Part shown: positions 7,131-15,896 of the stretch, piece by piece
Numbering within the stretch: position 1 is the first letter of the stretch
Layout: each line of letters begins with the position of its first letter
Assembly (NCBI GenBank): GCA_963712835.1
Contig: CAVQJJ010000019.1
Coordinates: forward strand, 124,001 to 188,000
Direction: 5' to 3'
DNA: 64,000 nucleotides
Source of the DNA: DATARH01 sp963712835
GTDB taxonomy: Bacteria > Pseudomonadota > Alphaproteobacteria > ATCC43930 > CGMCC-115725
Program-made: the position numbers and the translations under genes
Notes under the pieces: generated by a model
What the model saw: only the letters and a program-made list of their open reading frames with translations
Database searches by the model: none
What the model was told of the DNA's origin: nothing

Positions 7131-9329
7131 CTAGCCCCCAGCCATATAGCTGGGCAGCCATGCCTCGTTGATCGAGGTCAACTCGGCAACCGATATGGCA
7201 CTGCCGCCGGGGAGTGTCAACGCGCGGCCCGAAATGGCGCCAATGCGTTGCGCGCATATACCCGCATTTTTTGCGGCGGCCAGGAGCGCATCGGGCGAAG
7301 CGGTTTCGATCAGGTAGCGCCCCTGATCCTCGCCGAAGAGCCCGGCATTGCCGGCCGGCAAATCGGTCAGCGCAACGCCCTTGCCGCCGGCCATCGCCAT
7401 TTCGGCAATGGCGACCAGCAGCCCGCCATCGGCGACGTCGTGACAGGCGCCGACGTGGCCGACGTCGATCTGGGCGCGCACGAACTCGCCGTGGCGGCGC
7501 TCGGCGGCGAGGTCGACCGGCGGCGGCGCACCCTCTTCGCGGCCTTCGATCTCGCGCAGATAGAGCGAGGCGCCGAGATGACCGTCGGAGGGGCTTGGCG
7601 TCTCGCCGATGAGGATTAGCGCGTCGCCGTCGTGTTTCAGCGCGAGGTCGACCGCCTTCGCCGCGTCGGCGATCAGTCCGACGCCGCCGATCACCGGGGT
7701 GGGCCAGATCGCGCTGCCATTGGTCTCGTTGTAAAGCGAGACATTGCCCGACACGACGGGGTAGTCGAGTGCGAGACAGGCTTCGCGCATGCCGGCGATC
7801 GCGCCGGCGAACTCGGCCATGATCTCGGGCTTTTCGGGGTTGCCGAAATTCATGTTGTCGGTGATCGCCAAGGGCGTCGCGCCGACCGCGCAGAGGTTTC
7901 GCCAGCTTTCGGCGACCGCTTGCATCCCGCCGCGCTCGGGGTCGGCGCGCACGTAACGTGGCGTGCAATCGGTCTTGAGCGCCAGCGCCTTGCCGGCGTC
8001 GTTAACCCGGACCACCGCCGCGTCGCCGCCTGGCCGTTTCACGGTGTTGCCCATCACGAGATGGTCGTAGCGCTCCCACACCCAGCGCTTCGAGGCGAGG
8101 TCGGGGCAGATCAGCAGCTTCTTGAGGCAATCGAGCGGGTCGCGGGCGGGCAGGGACGCCGGGTCGATCTCGGCCGGCTTCGCGGGAGATGCGGTCGGGC
8201 GGTGGTAGAGCGGCGCTTCGGTGACGAGCGGCCCGATCGGTATGTCGGCGGCGATCTCCCCGTGCATCTTCAGGATCAGCCGGCCCGTGTCGGTGACGTG
8301 GCCGATCACCGCTAAATCGAGTTCCCATTTCTCGAAGACGCGGCGCGCCTCGTCTTCGCTGCCGGGGCGCAACACCATCAGCATGCGCTCTTGGCTTTCG
8401 CTGAGCATGATCTCGTAGGGGCTCATGCCCGCTTCGCGCATCGGTACGCGGTCGAGGTCGAGGTCGATGCCGAGACCGCCCTTGCCCGCCATCTCGACCG
8501 CGGACGAGGTCAGCCCCGCTGCGCCCATATCCTGGATCGCGACGATCGCGTCGCCGGTCATCAATTCGAGGCAGGCCTCGATCAGCAATTTCTCGGTGAA
8601 TGGGTCGCCGACCTGCACGGTCGGGCGTTTCTCGGCCGCGCTGTCGTCGAATTCGGCCGAGGCCATCGTCGCGCCGTGAATCCCGTCGCGACCGGTCTTG
8701 GCGCCGACATAAATGACCGGATTTCCGGCACCAGAGGCGGCCGAATAAAAGATGCGGTCGGCGCGGGCGAGGCCGACGCACATCGCATTGACCAGGATAT
8801 TGCCGTTGTAGCTCGGGTGGAACTGGCATTCGCCGCCGACCGTCGGCACGCCGACGCAATTGCCGTAGCCGCCGATCCCCGCAACCACGCCGCCAACGAG
8901 ATGCCTTGTCTTCGGATGATCGGGGCTGCCGAAGCGCAGCGAATTGAGCAGCGCGATCGGCCGCGCGCCCATCGTGAACACGTCGCGCAGGATGCCGCCG
9001 ACCCCGGTCGCCGCGCCCTGATACGGTTCGATGAACGAGGGATGGTTGTGGCTCTCGATCTTGAAGACGACCGCGTCGCCATCGCCGATATCGACCACCC
9101 CGGCATTCTCGCCCGGCCCGCAAATGACGCGCGGCCCGGTGGTCGGCAGCGTTTTCAGCCAGACTTTCGACGATTTGTACGAGCAGTGCTCGCTCCACAT
9201 CGCCGAGAAGACGCCGAGTTCGGTGAGGTTCGGGATGCGGCCGAGAATGCTTTCGACGCGCGCGAATTCCTCTGCCGACAAGCCCATTTCGGCGGCGAGG
9301 GCAGGGGTGACATTGCTGCCATCACTCAC
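7131..9329 (-). CDS. purL: Phosphoribosylformylglycinamidine synthase subunit PurL
   Basis: 732 residues, the small-type synthetase subunit of the PurLQS complex. It converts FGAR to FGAM with ATP and ammonia supplied by PurQ. The start is a GTG at 9329 inside the purQ stop (GTGA overlap); the upstream extension of the frame lies over purQ and is not coding. N-terminal WSEHCSYKSSK, then NHPSFIEPYQGAATGVGG and the DMGAAGLTSS region are recognisable. The second half repeats the PurM-like fold (DNMNFGNPEKPE, HDVADGGLL). Fourth gene of purC-purS-purQ-purL. Confidence 0.97.
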   Translation of the reverse strand: MSDGSNVTPALAAEMGLSAEEFARVESILGRIPNLTELGVFSAMWSEHCSYKSSKVWLKTLPTTGPRVICGPGENAGVVDIGDGDAVVFKIESHNHPSFIEPYQGAATGVGGILRDVFTMGARPIALLNSLRFGSPDHPKTRHLVGGVVAGIGGYGNCVGVPTVGGECQFHPSYNGNILVNAMCVGLARADRIFYSAASGAGNPVIYVGAKTGRDGIHGATMASAEFDDSAAEKRPTVQVGDPFTEKLLIEACLELMTGDAIVAIQDMGAAGLTSSAVEMAGKGGLGIDLDLDRVPMREAGMSPYEIMLSESQERMLMVLRPGSEDEARRVFEKWELDLAVIGHVTDTGRLILKMHGEIAADIPIGPLVTEAPLYHRPTASPAKPAEIDPASLPARDPLDCLKKLLICPDLASKRWVWERYDHLVMGNTVKRPGGDAAVVRVNDAGKALALKTDCTPRYVRADPERGGMQAVAESWRNLCAVGATPLAITDNMNFGNPEKPEIMAEFAGAIAGMREACLALDYPVVSGNVSLYNETNGSAIWPTPVIGGVGLIADAAKAVDLALKHDGDALILIGETPSPSDGHLGASLYLREIEGREEGAPPPVDLAAERRHGEFVRAQIDVGHVGACHDVADGGLLVAIAEMAMAGGKGVALTDLPAGNAGLFGEDQGRYLIETASPDALLAAAKNAGICAQRIGAISGRALTLPGGSAISVAELTSINEAWLPSYMAGG

Positions 9330-10015
9330 TGCAGCGCGCTCACGATCCCGTTGAAAAGCCCTTGGCCGTCGGTACAGCCGAGCAGGGGGTCGGTCACATT
9401 CTCCGGGTGCGGCATCAGCCCCAGCACGGTGCGCGTGTCGTTGAACACGCCGGCGATGCATCGCGCCGAGCCATTGACATTGTCGGCGTCGGTCAACTCG
9501 CCCGCCGGGCTGCAATAACGGAACGCGACAAGGCCTTCGCCTTCGAGCCGGTCGAGCGTCGCGTCGTCGGCGGTGTAGTTGCCCTCGCCGTGCGCGACCG
9601 GCACGCGGATCGCCTGGCCGGCCTCGTAGCCGCAGGTGAAAATGGTCTGCGAGGTCTCGACACGCAGATGCACGTCACGGCAGATGAAGCTGAGCGTGCG
9701 GTTGGCGAGCAATGCGCCGGGCAGCATCCCCGCCTCGGTCAGCACCTGGAAGCCGTTGCAGATGCCAAGCACCGGCAGACCCTTCGCGGCGCGCGCCTTG
9801 ACCTCGCGCATGATCGGCGAGTGCGCCGCCATCGCGCCGCAGCGCAAATAGTCGCCATAGGCAAACCCGCCGGGCAGCACGATCAGATCGGCCTGCGGCA
9901 ACTCGGTATCGCCGTGCCAGACGATCACCGGCTCCTTGCCGCTCGCGCGCTTCAGCGCGGCGCAAACGTCGCGCTCGCGATTGGAGCCGGGAAAAATGAC
10001 GACAGCGGCTTTCAT
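9326..10015 (-). CDS. purQ: Phosphoribosylformylglycinamidine synthase subunit PurQ
   Basis: 229 residues. A class I glutamine amidotransferase that supplies ammonia to PurL. The nucleophile Cys is in GICNGFQ and the catalytic His/Glu in LMPHPENV. The ATG at 10015 begins MKAAVVIFPGSNRERD, which carries the family N-terminus. It overlaps purL by four bases. A 106-base gap holding a palindromic repeat separates it from purS, unusual for an operon whose other junctions are tight. Confidence 0.97.
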   Translation of the reverse strand: MKAAVVIFPGSNRERDVCAALKRASGKEPVIVWHGDTELPQADLIVLPGGFAYGDYLRCGAMAAHSPIMREVKARAAKGLPVLGICNGFQVLTEAGMLPGALLANRTLSFICRDVHLRVETSQTIFTCGYEAGQAIRVPVAHGEGNYTADDATLDRLEGEGLVAFRYCSPAGELTDADNVNGSARCIAGVFNDTRTVLGLMPHPENVTDPLLGCTDGQGLFNGIVSALQ

Positions 10016-10025
10016 ATCCCCTACC

Positions 10026-10106
10026 CCGTCGTTCCCGCGAAAGCGGGAACCCAGAGCGAGCGACAGAGTGGTTGCCTCTGGGCCCCCGCCTTCGCGGGGG
10101 CGACGG
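10026..10106. repeat. REP-like double-hairpin palindromic element between purS and purQ
   Basis: Two perfect hairpins, gttcccgc-GAAA-gcgggaac and gcccccgc-CTTC-gcgggggc, are enclosed by outer inverted arms (ccgtcg/cgacgg and cccagag/ctctggg). This is the layout of dispersed extragenic palindromes. It lies inside the purC-purS-purQ-purL operon and would form a strong mRNA structure just before purQ. Confidence 0.8.
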
Positions 10107-10121
10107 AAAGGGAAAGAAGCA

Positions 10122-10361
10122 TCATTCCAGCTCGATCGCGTAGTTTTCGATGACCGGATTGGCGAGCAGTTCCTGGCACATCTTCTCGACCTTGGCCCGC
10201 GCCGCGGCGCGGTCGCTGCCGTCGAGTTCGATCTCGATGAGCTTGCCCTGACGCACCTCGCCAACGCCGGTGAAGCCGAGCGAGGCGAGCGCGTTGCCGA
10301 TCGCCTTGCCCTGCGGGTCGAGCACGCCGGTCTTCAGGCTGACATGCACGCGGGCTTTCAT
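10122..10361 (-). CDS. purS: Phosphoribosylformylglycinamidine synthase subunit PurS
   Basis: 79 residues, the normal length. PurS is the small bridging subunit that joins PurL and PurQ and helps channel ammonia. It begins MKARVHVSLKTGVLDPQGKA, with the GFTGVGEVRQGK and MCQELLANPVIENY segments of the family. The true start is the ATG at 10361; the frame runs open upstream across purC but is only a shadow there. Ten bases separate it from purC. Confidence 0.96.
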   Translation of the reverse strand: MKARVHVSLKTGVLDPQGKAIGNALASLGFTGVGEVRQGKLIEIELDGSDRAAARAKVEKMCQELLANPVIENYAIELE

Positions 10362-10371
10362 CGACCAAAAC

Positions 10372-11130
10372 TCATTGAATTGTCCTCGGCCCTTTGAAAT
10401 CGGCGGGGCCGCCTTCCGGCAAGATGCCGAGCCGGCGCGCGACTTCCTGGTAGCCTTCTGCGACCTTTTCCAGATCCTCGCGAAAGCGGTCCTTGTCGAG
10501 CTTCTCCGAGGTGCGGATGTCCCAGAGGCGCATGTTGTCGGGGCTGATTTCGTCGGCGACGACGAGACGCATGCCGTCGTCGCTGTAGAGCCGGCCGAAT
10601 TCGAGGCCGAAATCGATGAGTCGGATGCCGACACCGAGGAAGAGCCCGGTCAGGAAATCGTTGATCCGCAGAGAAATCTGCATGATCTCGTCGAGGTCCT
10701 GGGTCGATGCCCAGGCAAAGGCGGTGATGTGCTCCTCGCCGACCAGGGGGTCGCCCAATTCGGCCTTCTTGTAGTGATACTCGATGATCGAGCGCGGGAG
10801 TTGCTGCCCCTCGGGAAGACCGAGCCGCTTGGCGAGCGAGCCGGCGGCGACGTTGCGCACCACCACGCGCAGCGGGATGATCTCGACCTCGCGTACCAGC
10901 TGCTCGCGCATGTTCAGCCGGCGCACGAAATGCGTCGGAATGCCGATCTCGGCGAGCTTCAGCATCAGGAATTCGCAGATGCGGTTGTTGAGTACGCCCT
11001 TGCCGGTGATCGTGCCGCGCTTCTCATGGTCGGCCGCGTCGTCCTTGAAGTACTGCACCAAGGTGCCGGGCTCGGGCCCCTCGAACAGCACCTTGGCCGT
11101 GCCTTCATAGATTTGCCGGCGTCGCGACAT
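10372..11130 (-). CDS. purC: Phosphoribosylaminoimidazole-succinocarboxamide synthase (SAICAR synthetase)
   Basis: 252 residues. It joins aspartate to CAIR with ATP in step 8 of purine synthesis. Recognisable segments are IYEGTAKVLFEG, KRGTITGKGVLNN, PLRVVVRNVAAGS and the IDFGLEFGR / LVVADEISPD motifs. The start is the ATG at 11130 with GGAAGGAG eight bases upstream. It is the first gene of the purC-purS-purQ-purL-bolA-grxD series, and the 75-base gap to the next upstream gene is where its promoter should lie. Confidence 0.97.
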   Translation of the reverse strand: MSRRRQIYEGTAKVLFEGPEPGTLVQYFKDDAADHEKRGTITGKGVLNNRICEFLMLKLAEIGIPTHFVRRLNMREQLVREVEIIPLRVVVRNVAAGSLAKRLGLPEGQQLPRSIIEYHYKKAELGDPLVGEEHITAFAWASTQDLDEIMQISLRINDFLTGLFLGVGIRLIDFGLEFGRLYSDDGMRLVVADEISPDNMRLWDIRTSEKLDKDRFREDLEKVAEGYQEVARRLGILPEGGPADFKGPRTIQ

Positions 11131-11205
11131 CTGGCTCCTTCCGGCTGTGGCCGATCGCGCTGATCCGCACCCTTGATATAGCAAGCACGATGGGGGCCAA
11201 CAACG

Positions 11206-11976
11206 TCAGCGCGCCGGCGATATCGCCGCGCTCGAGACATCGGCCCAAGGGGTGGGCGCCGGCCGCCATTGCGCGTAGCGAAAGCGCGGCTTTCGCTCGC
11301 CGGCGTTGGGCTGCGGCAGCGCGACGAGTGCGCTCGACACCGTGCCGTAGCCATGCCCGGTCGTGAAGCGCAGCGCGTTTTCCGGCGGCTCGCCGGGCGG
11401 CGATTCGTTGTTTGACAACAGCGCCTGCCACTCCGCCCAGTCGTCGCGGTCCGGATCGGGCGGCGCGGCGGCGCGGAATAGCGGGGTCGCCAGCGTCACG
11501 CGGCGGTTGTTCGGCCGGTTAAGCTCGCCGGAATCGATCAGCGACAGCCCTTCGGCGATCGGCCAGGCGTCCACGTTCTTGTCGTCGGCATGGCGCAGCC
11601 AGAACGCATCGCGATTGTCGGCGATGATGAGGTTGAAGGTGCGGTAGGCCGCCGGGTCGAGATGCGACAGCGCCTCGGCGGCGGAGACCGCGTCGGGGTG
11701 GTCGAGCGCTTCCAGCACCAGTTCGCCGCGCGAGCGCTGCTCCGGCGCGGGCCCGAGCGAGCCATGGCGGTTGAGCACCGCGGCGGCGACGCCCCAATCG
11801 TTGACGCCGAGCCACGAGCCGCCGGCCAGCAAATCCTTCCCGGCGACCACCTCGGGGCGGTCGGGCCAGTGGCGTGCCGGCGCGAGGGCCGGGCGGCCGA
11901 TCATCTCGTCGCGGTTGGCGCCGATGACGACCGGCCAGGCGTGATCGGGGCGGCGCAGGATCACCAGCGTGCACAT
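11206..11976 (-). CDS. NRDE (TANGO2-like) family protein
   Basis: 256 residues beginning MCTLVILRRP, with the family's diagnostic ANRDEMIGRPA and the GSWLGVNDWGVAAAVLN segment. Cys2 and the NRDE motif suggest an N-terminal-nucleophile-type fold, but no enzyme activity is settled for these proteins; eukaryotic TANGO2 is linked to heme and lipid handling. It points into the pur operon from 75 bases upstream of purC, and is divergent from the ATPase zeta subunit with 49 bases between the starts. Function here is unknown. Confidence 0.85.
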   Translation of the reverse strand: MCTLVILRRPDHAWPVVIGANRDEMIGRPALAPARHWPDRPEVVAGKDLLAGGSWLGVNDWGVAAAVLNRHGSLGPAPEQRSRGELVLEALDHPDAVSAAEALSHLDPAAYRTFNLIIADNRDAFWLRHADDKNVDAWPIAEGLSLIDSGELNRPNNRRVTLATPLFRAAAPPDPDRDDWAEWQALLSNNESPPGEPPENALRFTTGHGYGTVSSALVALPQPNAGERKPRFRYAQWRPAPTPWADVSSAAISPAR

Positions 11977-12025
11977 ATGCTATTCATGCGGCTATAGTGC
12001 GGCCACCGACAATGGACGGAACAAC

Positions 12026-12346
12026 ATGCCTACCCTCGAAGATCGCGAGAAGGAATTCGAAGCCCGCTTCAAGCACGACGAGGAGTTACGCTTCAAGGTG
12101 ACGGCGCGGCGCAACCGCCTGATCGGCCTGTGGGCGGCCGAGCGCATGGGGCTTTCGGGCGAGGCTGCGGAGACATATGCGAAGAGTGTCGTCGCCGCCG
12201 AATTCGATAGGGGCGGCGACAGCCATGTCGTCGAGAAGCTGGTCGCCGATCTCGCGGCCAAGGGACACGCCGTCACCGCCGACCAGGTACGGTTCGAGCT
12301 CGACCATTTTGCGGCGACCGCCAAACAGCAGCTGATGAGCGAGTAG
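12026..12346 (+). CDS. F1F0-ATPase inhibitor subunit zeta (DUF1476)
   Basis: 106 residues, starting at the ATG at 12026 with a GGACGGA ribosome site. The N-terminus DREKEFEARFKHDEELRFK and the four-helix body with ERMGLSGEAAETYAKSV are those of the alphaproteobacterial zeta subunit first described in Paracoccus. Its N-terminal inhibitory region enters the F1 catalytic interface and blocks ATP hydrolysis. In many relatives the gene lies between purB and purC, as here. Confidence 0.9.
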   Translation: MPTLEDREKEFEARFKHDEELRFKVTARRNRLIGLWAAERMGLSGEAAETYAKSVVAAEFDRGGDSHVVEKLVADLAAKGHAVTADQVRFELDHFAATAKQQLMSE

Positions 12347-12449
12347 CTTCCTCGTCATCGGGAGGAGCGCGCCGCGCGACGTGGCAATCTTGCGTCGCAG
12401 CCGGTCATACCGGACCGAGTTTGCCTCGCCACGCTCGCAATACAAGCAA

Positions 12450-13322
12450 TTAGAACGGCCTATCCCCCGCCACCGTGACGCGGTTGCCTGAGCGGGTATG
12501 CGGCCAGTAGTCCCACATCGCGTGGTGCTGGACGCAGCGATTGTCCCAGAACGCGATCGAGTTCTCCTGCCAGCGGAAGCGGCACTGGAACAGCGGGTGC
12601 GCCATGTGCTCGTAGAGATAGCGCAGGATGCCGTCGCTTTCGTCGCGCGGGATGCCGTTGATGTAACGGGTGAAGCCCTTGTTGACGTAGAGCGCCTTCT
12701 TGCCGGTTACCGGGTGGGTGCGCACCACCGGATGGTCGGCGTGCGGGTAGGTCTCCTTGTCCTTGACCCCGTAATTGGCGTACTGGCCGCGATAGTGCTC
12801 GCCGTTATGCCGCGCGGTGAGGCCTTCGAGATAGGTCTTCATGCGGTCGCTGAGCGCGTCATAGGCGGCGTACATGTTGGCGAACAGCGTGTCGCCGCCG
12901 CGCGGCGGGCATTTCTTGATGTAAAGGATGCTGCCCATCGGCGGTTCGGGGTCGCACGACACATCCGAATGCCAGCCCTCGCCATTGGCGCGGAAACTGT
13001 CCTTGTCGGCGTGGATGATCATCAGCGCCGGCTGGCCGGGCTCAGTGGGCGCCGCCGGGTGGATGTGCAATTCGCCGAATTTGCGGCCGAAATCGAGGTG
13101 CTGCTCCTGCGACAGATGCTGGTCGCGGAAGAAGATCACCAGGTTCTCCGCCAGCGCCCGGTGGATTTCGTCCATCTGGCGGTTGCTCGGGTCGCGCAGA
13201 TCGACGCCGCTGATCTCGCCGCCGATGATCGGCGTCAGCTTGTCGACGGTGATTGCGTCGTAGGGCGAGTCTTCGGGCGTGTATTTGATGCGGGGGCCAT
13301 TGTTACTGCGCAGCGAGCTCAT
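12450..13322 (-). CDS. TauD/TfdA-family Fe(II)/2-oxoglutarate dioxygenase
   Basis: 290 residues. The metal triad is H118 and D120 (GWHSDVS) plus H266 (NRCVQHHAMWDY), and R281 fifteen residues later should hold 2-oxoglutarate, the spacing found in TauD. Such enzymes hydroxylate small organic substrates such as taurine or alpha-keto-acid-linked herbicides; the substrate cannot be read from sequence. Its first 20 bases overlap the 3' end of purB, so translation is coupled to purB, rare for this family. A 103-base gap with no clear signal follows its stop before the zeta subunit gene. Confidence 0.88.
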   Translation of the reverse strand: MSSLRSNNGPRIKYTPEDSPYDAITVDKLTPIIGGEISGVDLRDPSNRQMDEIHRALAENLVIFFRDQHLSQEQHLDFGRKFGELHIHPAAPTEPGQPALMIIHADKDSFRANGEGWHSDVSCDPEPPMGSILYIKKCPPRGGDTLFANMYAAYDALSDRMKTYLEGLTARHNGEHYRGQYANYGVKDKETYPHADHPVVRTHPVTGKKALYVNKGFTRYINGIPRDESDGILRYLYEHMAHPLFQCRFRWQENSIAFWDNRCVQHHAMWDYWPHTRSGNRVTVAGDRPF

Positions 13323-14640
13323 CGCGCTTCTCCTTGGCTACTGCTTCACCGCCGAAAACGCGGCGGAAGATCGTGTCGACATGCTTGTGGTGGTAGGCGA
13401 CCTCGAACGACGCGTCGATCGCCGCCGTGGTCAGGTATTTGGTGATTTCCGGATCGGCCTTGAGCAGGTCGGCGAATTTGCCGCCGCCGTTCCATGATCC
13501 CATGGCGTGCTTTTGCACGAGGCGATAGGCGTCCTCGCGGCTCATCCCGGCCTGGGTGAGCGCGAGCAGGAAACGCTGCGAGTCGGGCAGGCCGCCCAGT
13601 GCATTCAGGTTGGCGCCCATCCGCTCCGGGTTGACGATCATCTTGTCGATCACCCCGGCAAGTCGGTTAAGCGCGAAATCGAGGGTGATCGTCGTGTCCG
13701 GCGCGATAAAGCGCTCGACCGAGGAATGCGAGATGTCGCGCTCGTGCCAGGTCACGACGTTTTCGAGCGCCGGGATCACCGCCGAACGGATCACCCGGGA
13801 CAGCCCGGTCAGGTTCTCCGACAGTACGGGGTTCTTCTTGTGCGGCATCGCCGATGAGCCCTTCTGCCCCTCGGCGAAATACTCCGACGCCTCGCGCAGC
13901 TCGGTGCGCTGCAGATGCCGGAGTTCGGTCGCAAAACGTTCGATGGCGGCGGCGACCAGCGCCAGCGCCATGAAGAACACGGCGTGACGATCGCGCGGGA
14001 TGATCTGGGTCGAGACCGGTTCGGGTTCGAGGCCGAGCTTCTTCGCGACATGCTCTTCGACCCGCGGGTCGATGTTGGCGAAGGTGCCGACCGCGCCGGA
14101 AATCTGGCAGGTGGCGATTTCCTTCCGCGCCGCGGCGAGCCGCTTGCGGTTGCGCGCGAATTCGGCGTAATGCCCGGCGAGCTTGAGGCCGAAGGTCGTC
14201 GGCTCGGCATGGACGCCGTGGCTACGCGCGATGGTCGGTGTGTAGCGATGCTCGAAGGCGCGCTTCTTGAGCGCGGCCAGCACCAAGTCGAGATCGGCGA
14301 TCAGGATGTCGCTCGCCTGGGTGAGCTGCACCGCGAGGCAGGTGTCGAGCACATCGCTGGAAGTCATGCCCTGGTGGACGAACCGCAACTCCGGCCCGAC
14401 ATGCTCGGCGAGGTTGGTGAGGAAGGCGATCGTCTCGTGGTGCACCTCGCGCTCGATCTCTCGGATGCGCTCGACCTCGAACTTGCCGCGCTCGCGCACC
14501 GCCTTGGCGACGCCCTTGGGAATGACGCCAAGCATCTCCTGCGCTTCGCAGGCGAGACACTCGATCTCCATCTGGATGCGGAAATAGTTTTCCGGCTCCC
14601 AGATTTTGACCATTTGCGGGCGGCTGTAGCGCGGGATCAT
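13303..14640 (-). CDS. purB: Adenylosuccinate lyase
   Basis: 445 residues. It cleaves SAICAR and adenylosuccinate, releasing fumarate, so it acts twice in purine synthesis. The fumarase-superfamily signature is GSSAMPHKKNPVLSEN, with the mobile-loop catalytic serine; TSSDVLDTCLA and RSHGVHAEPTTFG carry the other active-site residues. The ATG at 14640 overlaps the TGA of the upstream acetyltransferase (ATGA). It overlaps the downstream dioxygenase by 20 bases. Length is normal. Confidence 0.97.
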   Translation of the reverse strand: MIPRYSRPQMVKIWEPENYFRIQMEIECLACEAQEMLGVIPKGVAKAVRERGKFEVERIREIEREVHHETIAFLTNLAEHVGPELRFVHQGMTSSDVLDTCLAVQLTQASDILIADLDLVLAALKKRAFEHRYTPTIARSHGVHAEPTTFGLKLAGHYAEFARNRKRLAAARKEIATCQISGAVGTFANIDPRVEEHVAKKLGLEPEPVSTQIIPRDRHAVFFMALALVAAAIERFATELRHLQRTELREASEYFAEGQKGSSAMPHKKNPVLSENLTGLSRVIRSAVIPALENVVTWHERDISHSSVERFIAPDTTITLDFALNRLAGVIDKMIVNPERMGANLNALGGLPDSQRFLLALTQAGMSREDAYRLVQKHAMGSWNGGGKFADLLKADPEITKYLTTAAIDASFEVAYHHKHVDTIFRRVFGGEAVAKEKRDELAAQ

Positions 14641-15191
14641 GCCGTGACGTCCTCTGTCGGCGCACAAATCGCCTCCGCTTCGGACTCTAGCACGAGGGGG
14701 AGCACCATCAGCATGTCGTCATGATAACGGCCGCGATACTTCGTGGCGTGCCATTCGACGCCGTACTCGACAAAGCCGAGGCCTTCGTAAAGCCGCCGCG
14801 CCGCAAGGTTGTCGCTGATGACAACCAGCTGCAACAGCTCGACCCGCCCTCGTGCGTGTTCGACAATTGCCTCGACCAGCACCCGGCCGATGCCCAAGCC
14901 GCGATAGCCCGGACGCACATACATGCCCCACAACATGCCCTTATGCGTGTGCTTCGGCCCGGCCTGGACGTAGAAGCCGGCGACGCCGACCAGACGCTCG
15001 CCGCTGAACGCGCCGACCACATGACTGGTGGCCAGCCGCTCGGCGAAAGTCTCGATCGGCCGCTCTTCCTCGGCTTCGCGCGTGCTGGCGAACGCATCGG
15101 GGCTGTCGGCCAATCCTTCCAGCCGAATGTCCCGGTAAAGCGCCGCATCGTCGGGGGTCAAGCGGCGCAGATCGCTAGGAGCGATGGTCAT
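14637..15191 (-). CDS. GNAT family N-acetyltransferase
   Basis: 184 residues. The acetyl-CoA pyrophosphate loop is RPGYRGLGIGRVL (Q/RxxGxG/A type), and NLAARRLYEGLGF is motif B. The target is unknown; proteins of this shape resemble RimI- or YhhY-like amino group acetyltransferases. The ATG at 15191 lies within the end of rluA (17-base overlap), and the stop overlaps purB by four bases, so rluA-GNAT-purB-TauD look like one coupled transcript. An upstream alternative start at 15224 is open but would overlap rluA more. Confidence 0.85.
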   Translation of the reverse strand: MTIAPSDLRRLTPDDAALYRDIRLEGLADSPDAFASTREAEEERPIETFAERLATSHVVGAFSGERLVGVAGFYVQAGPKHTHKGMLWGMYVRPGYRGLGIGRVLVEAIVEHARGRVELLQLVVISDNLAARRLYEGLGFVEYGVEWHATKYRGRYHDDMLMVLPLVLESEAEAICAPTEDVTA

Positions 15192-15841
15192 CGCCGCCTC
15201 CGCTTGTCTCGCCTGCCAGATCATAGCCCAGCCCGGTCAGCGCCGCGAGCATATGCGGCGGCACCGGCGCGGTAATCTCGATGGCCGGGCGCGCGGGATA
15301 GAGCGGGATCGAGATAGCGCGGGCATGAAGTTGCAGCTTCTCGCTCGTGGGGCCGCCGTAGGTCGGGTCGCCAACGATCGGGCAGCCGAGCGCCGCGCAA
15401 TGCACGCAGAATCTGATGCGTGCGCCCGGTCTTTGGCCGCAGCTCCAGCCACGACCTTCCGTGGGTGCTGCCGAGCACGCGGTATTCCGTGACCGCGCGC
15501 TGCCCGGCGGGGTCGATCTCCATGCGCCAGCCGGTGCGCCGGCTCGTGTCCTTGCGCAGCGGCGCGTCGATCGTGCCTTGCAACTCCACCGGCGCGCCCT
15601 GGGCGACCGCCCAGTACACCTTCTCGATCTTGCCCTCGGCGAACAGCGCGCCGAGGCGGCGCAGCGCCTTCGGGTGCCGGCCCAATATCAGGCAGCCGCT
15701 GGTGTCGCGGTCGAGCCGGTGCGCCAGCGCCGGTGGCCGCGGCAGCCCGAAGCGCAATAGCGGGAACCAGTGCTCAAGATGCGGTCCGCCGCCGGGGCCG
15801 GCATGCACGGCGATCCCCGCCGGCTTGTCGATGACCAGCAT
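15175..15841 (-). CDS. RluA-family pseudouridine synthase (frameshifted near 15408)
   Basis: Isomerises uridine in RNA (23S rRNA or tRNA). The catalytic Asp is in AHRLDRDTSGCLILGR. The frame is broken: it reads RPKTGRTHQI and then runs off, while the next frame continues VHCAALGCPIVGDPTYGG to a stop at 15175. Removing the base at 15408 restores THQIRVHCAALG, the conserved C-terminal core, and gives 221 residues from the ATG at 15841. The start is uncertain: related proteins begin about ten residues earlier (QRILYRDG), where no ATG, GTG or TTG is near. Either a sequencing error or a recent pseudogene. Confidence 0.85.
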
Positions 15842-15896
15842 CAGCCCATCTCGATAGAGTATTCTTTGTGCGAGATTGCCGATGAAGGAGGCGGGC

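Noticed and set aside
9330..9515. N-terminal extension of PurL over purQ
   Set aside because: It is rich in Arg/His and lies wholly over purQ. The GTG at 9329 coupled to the purQ stop gives the normal length.
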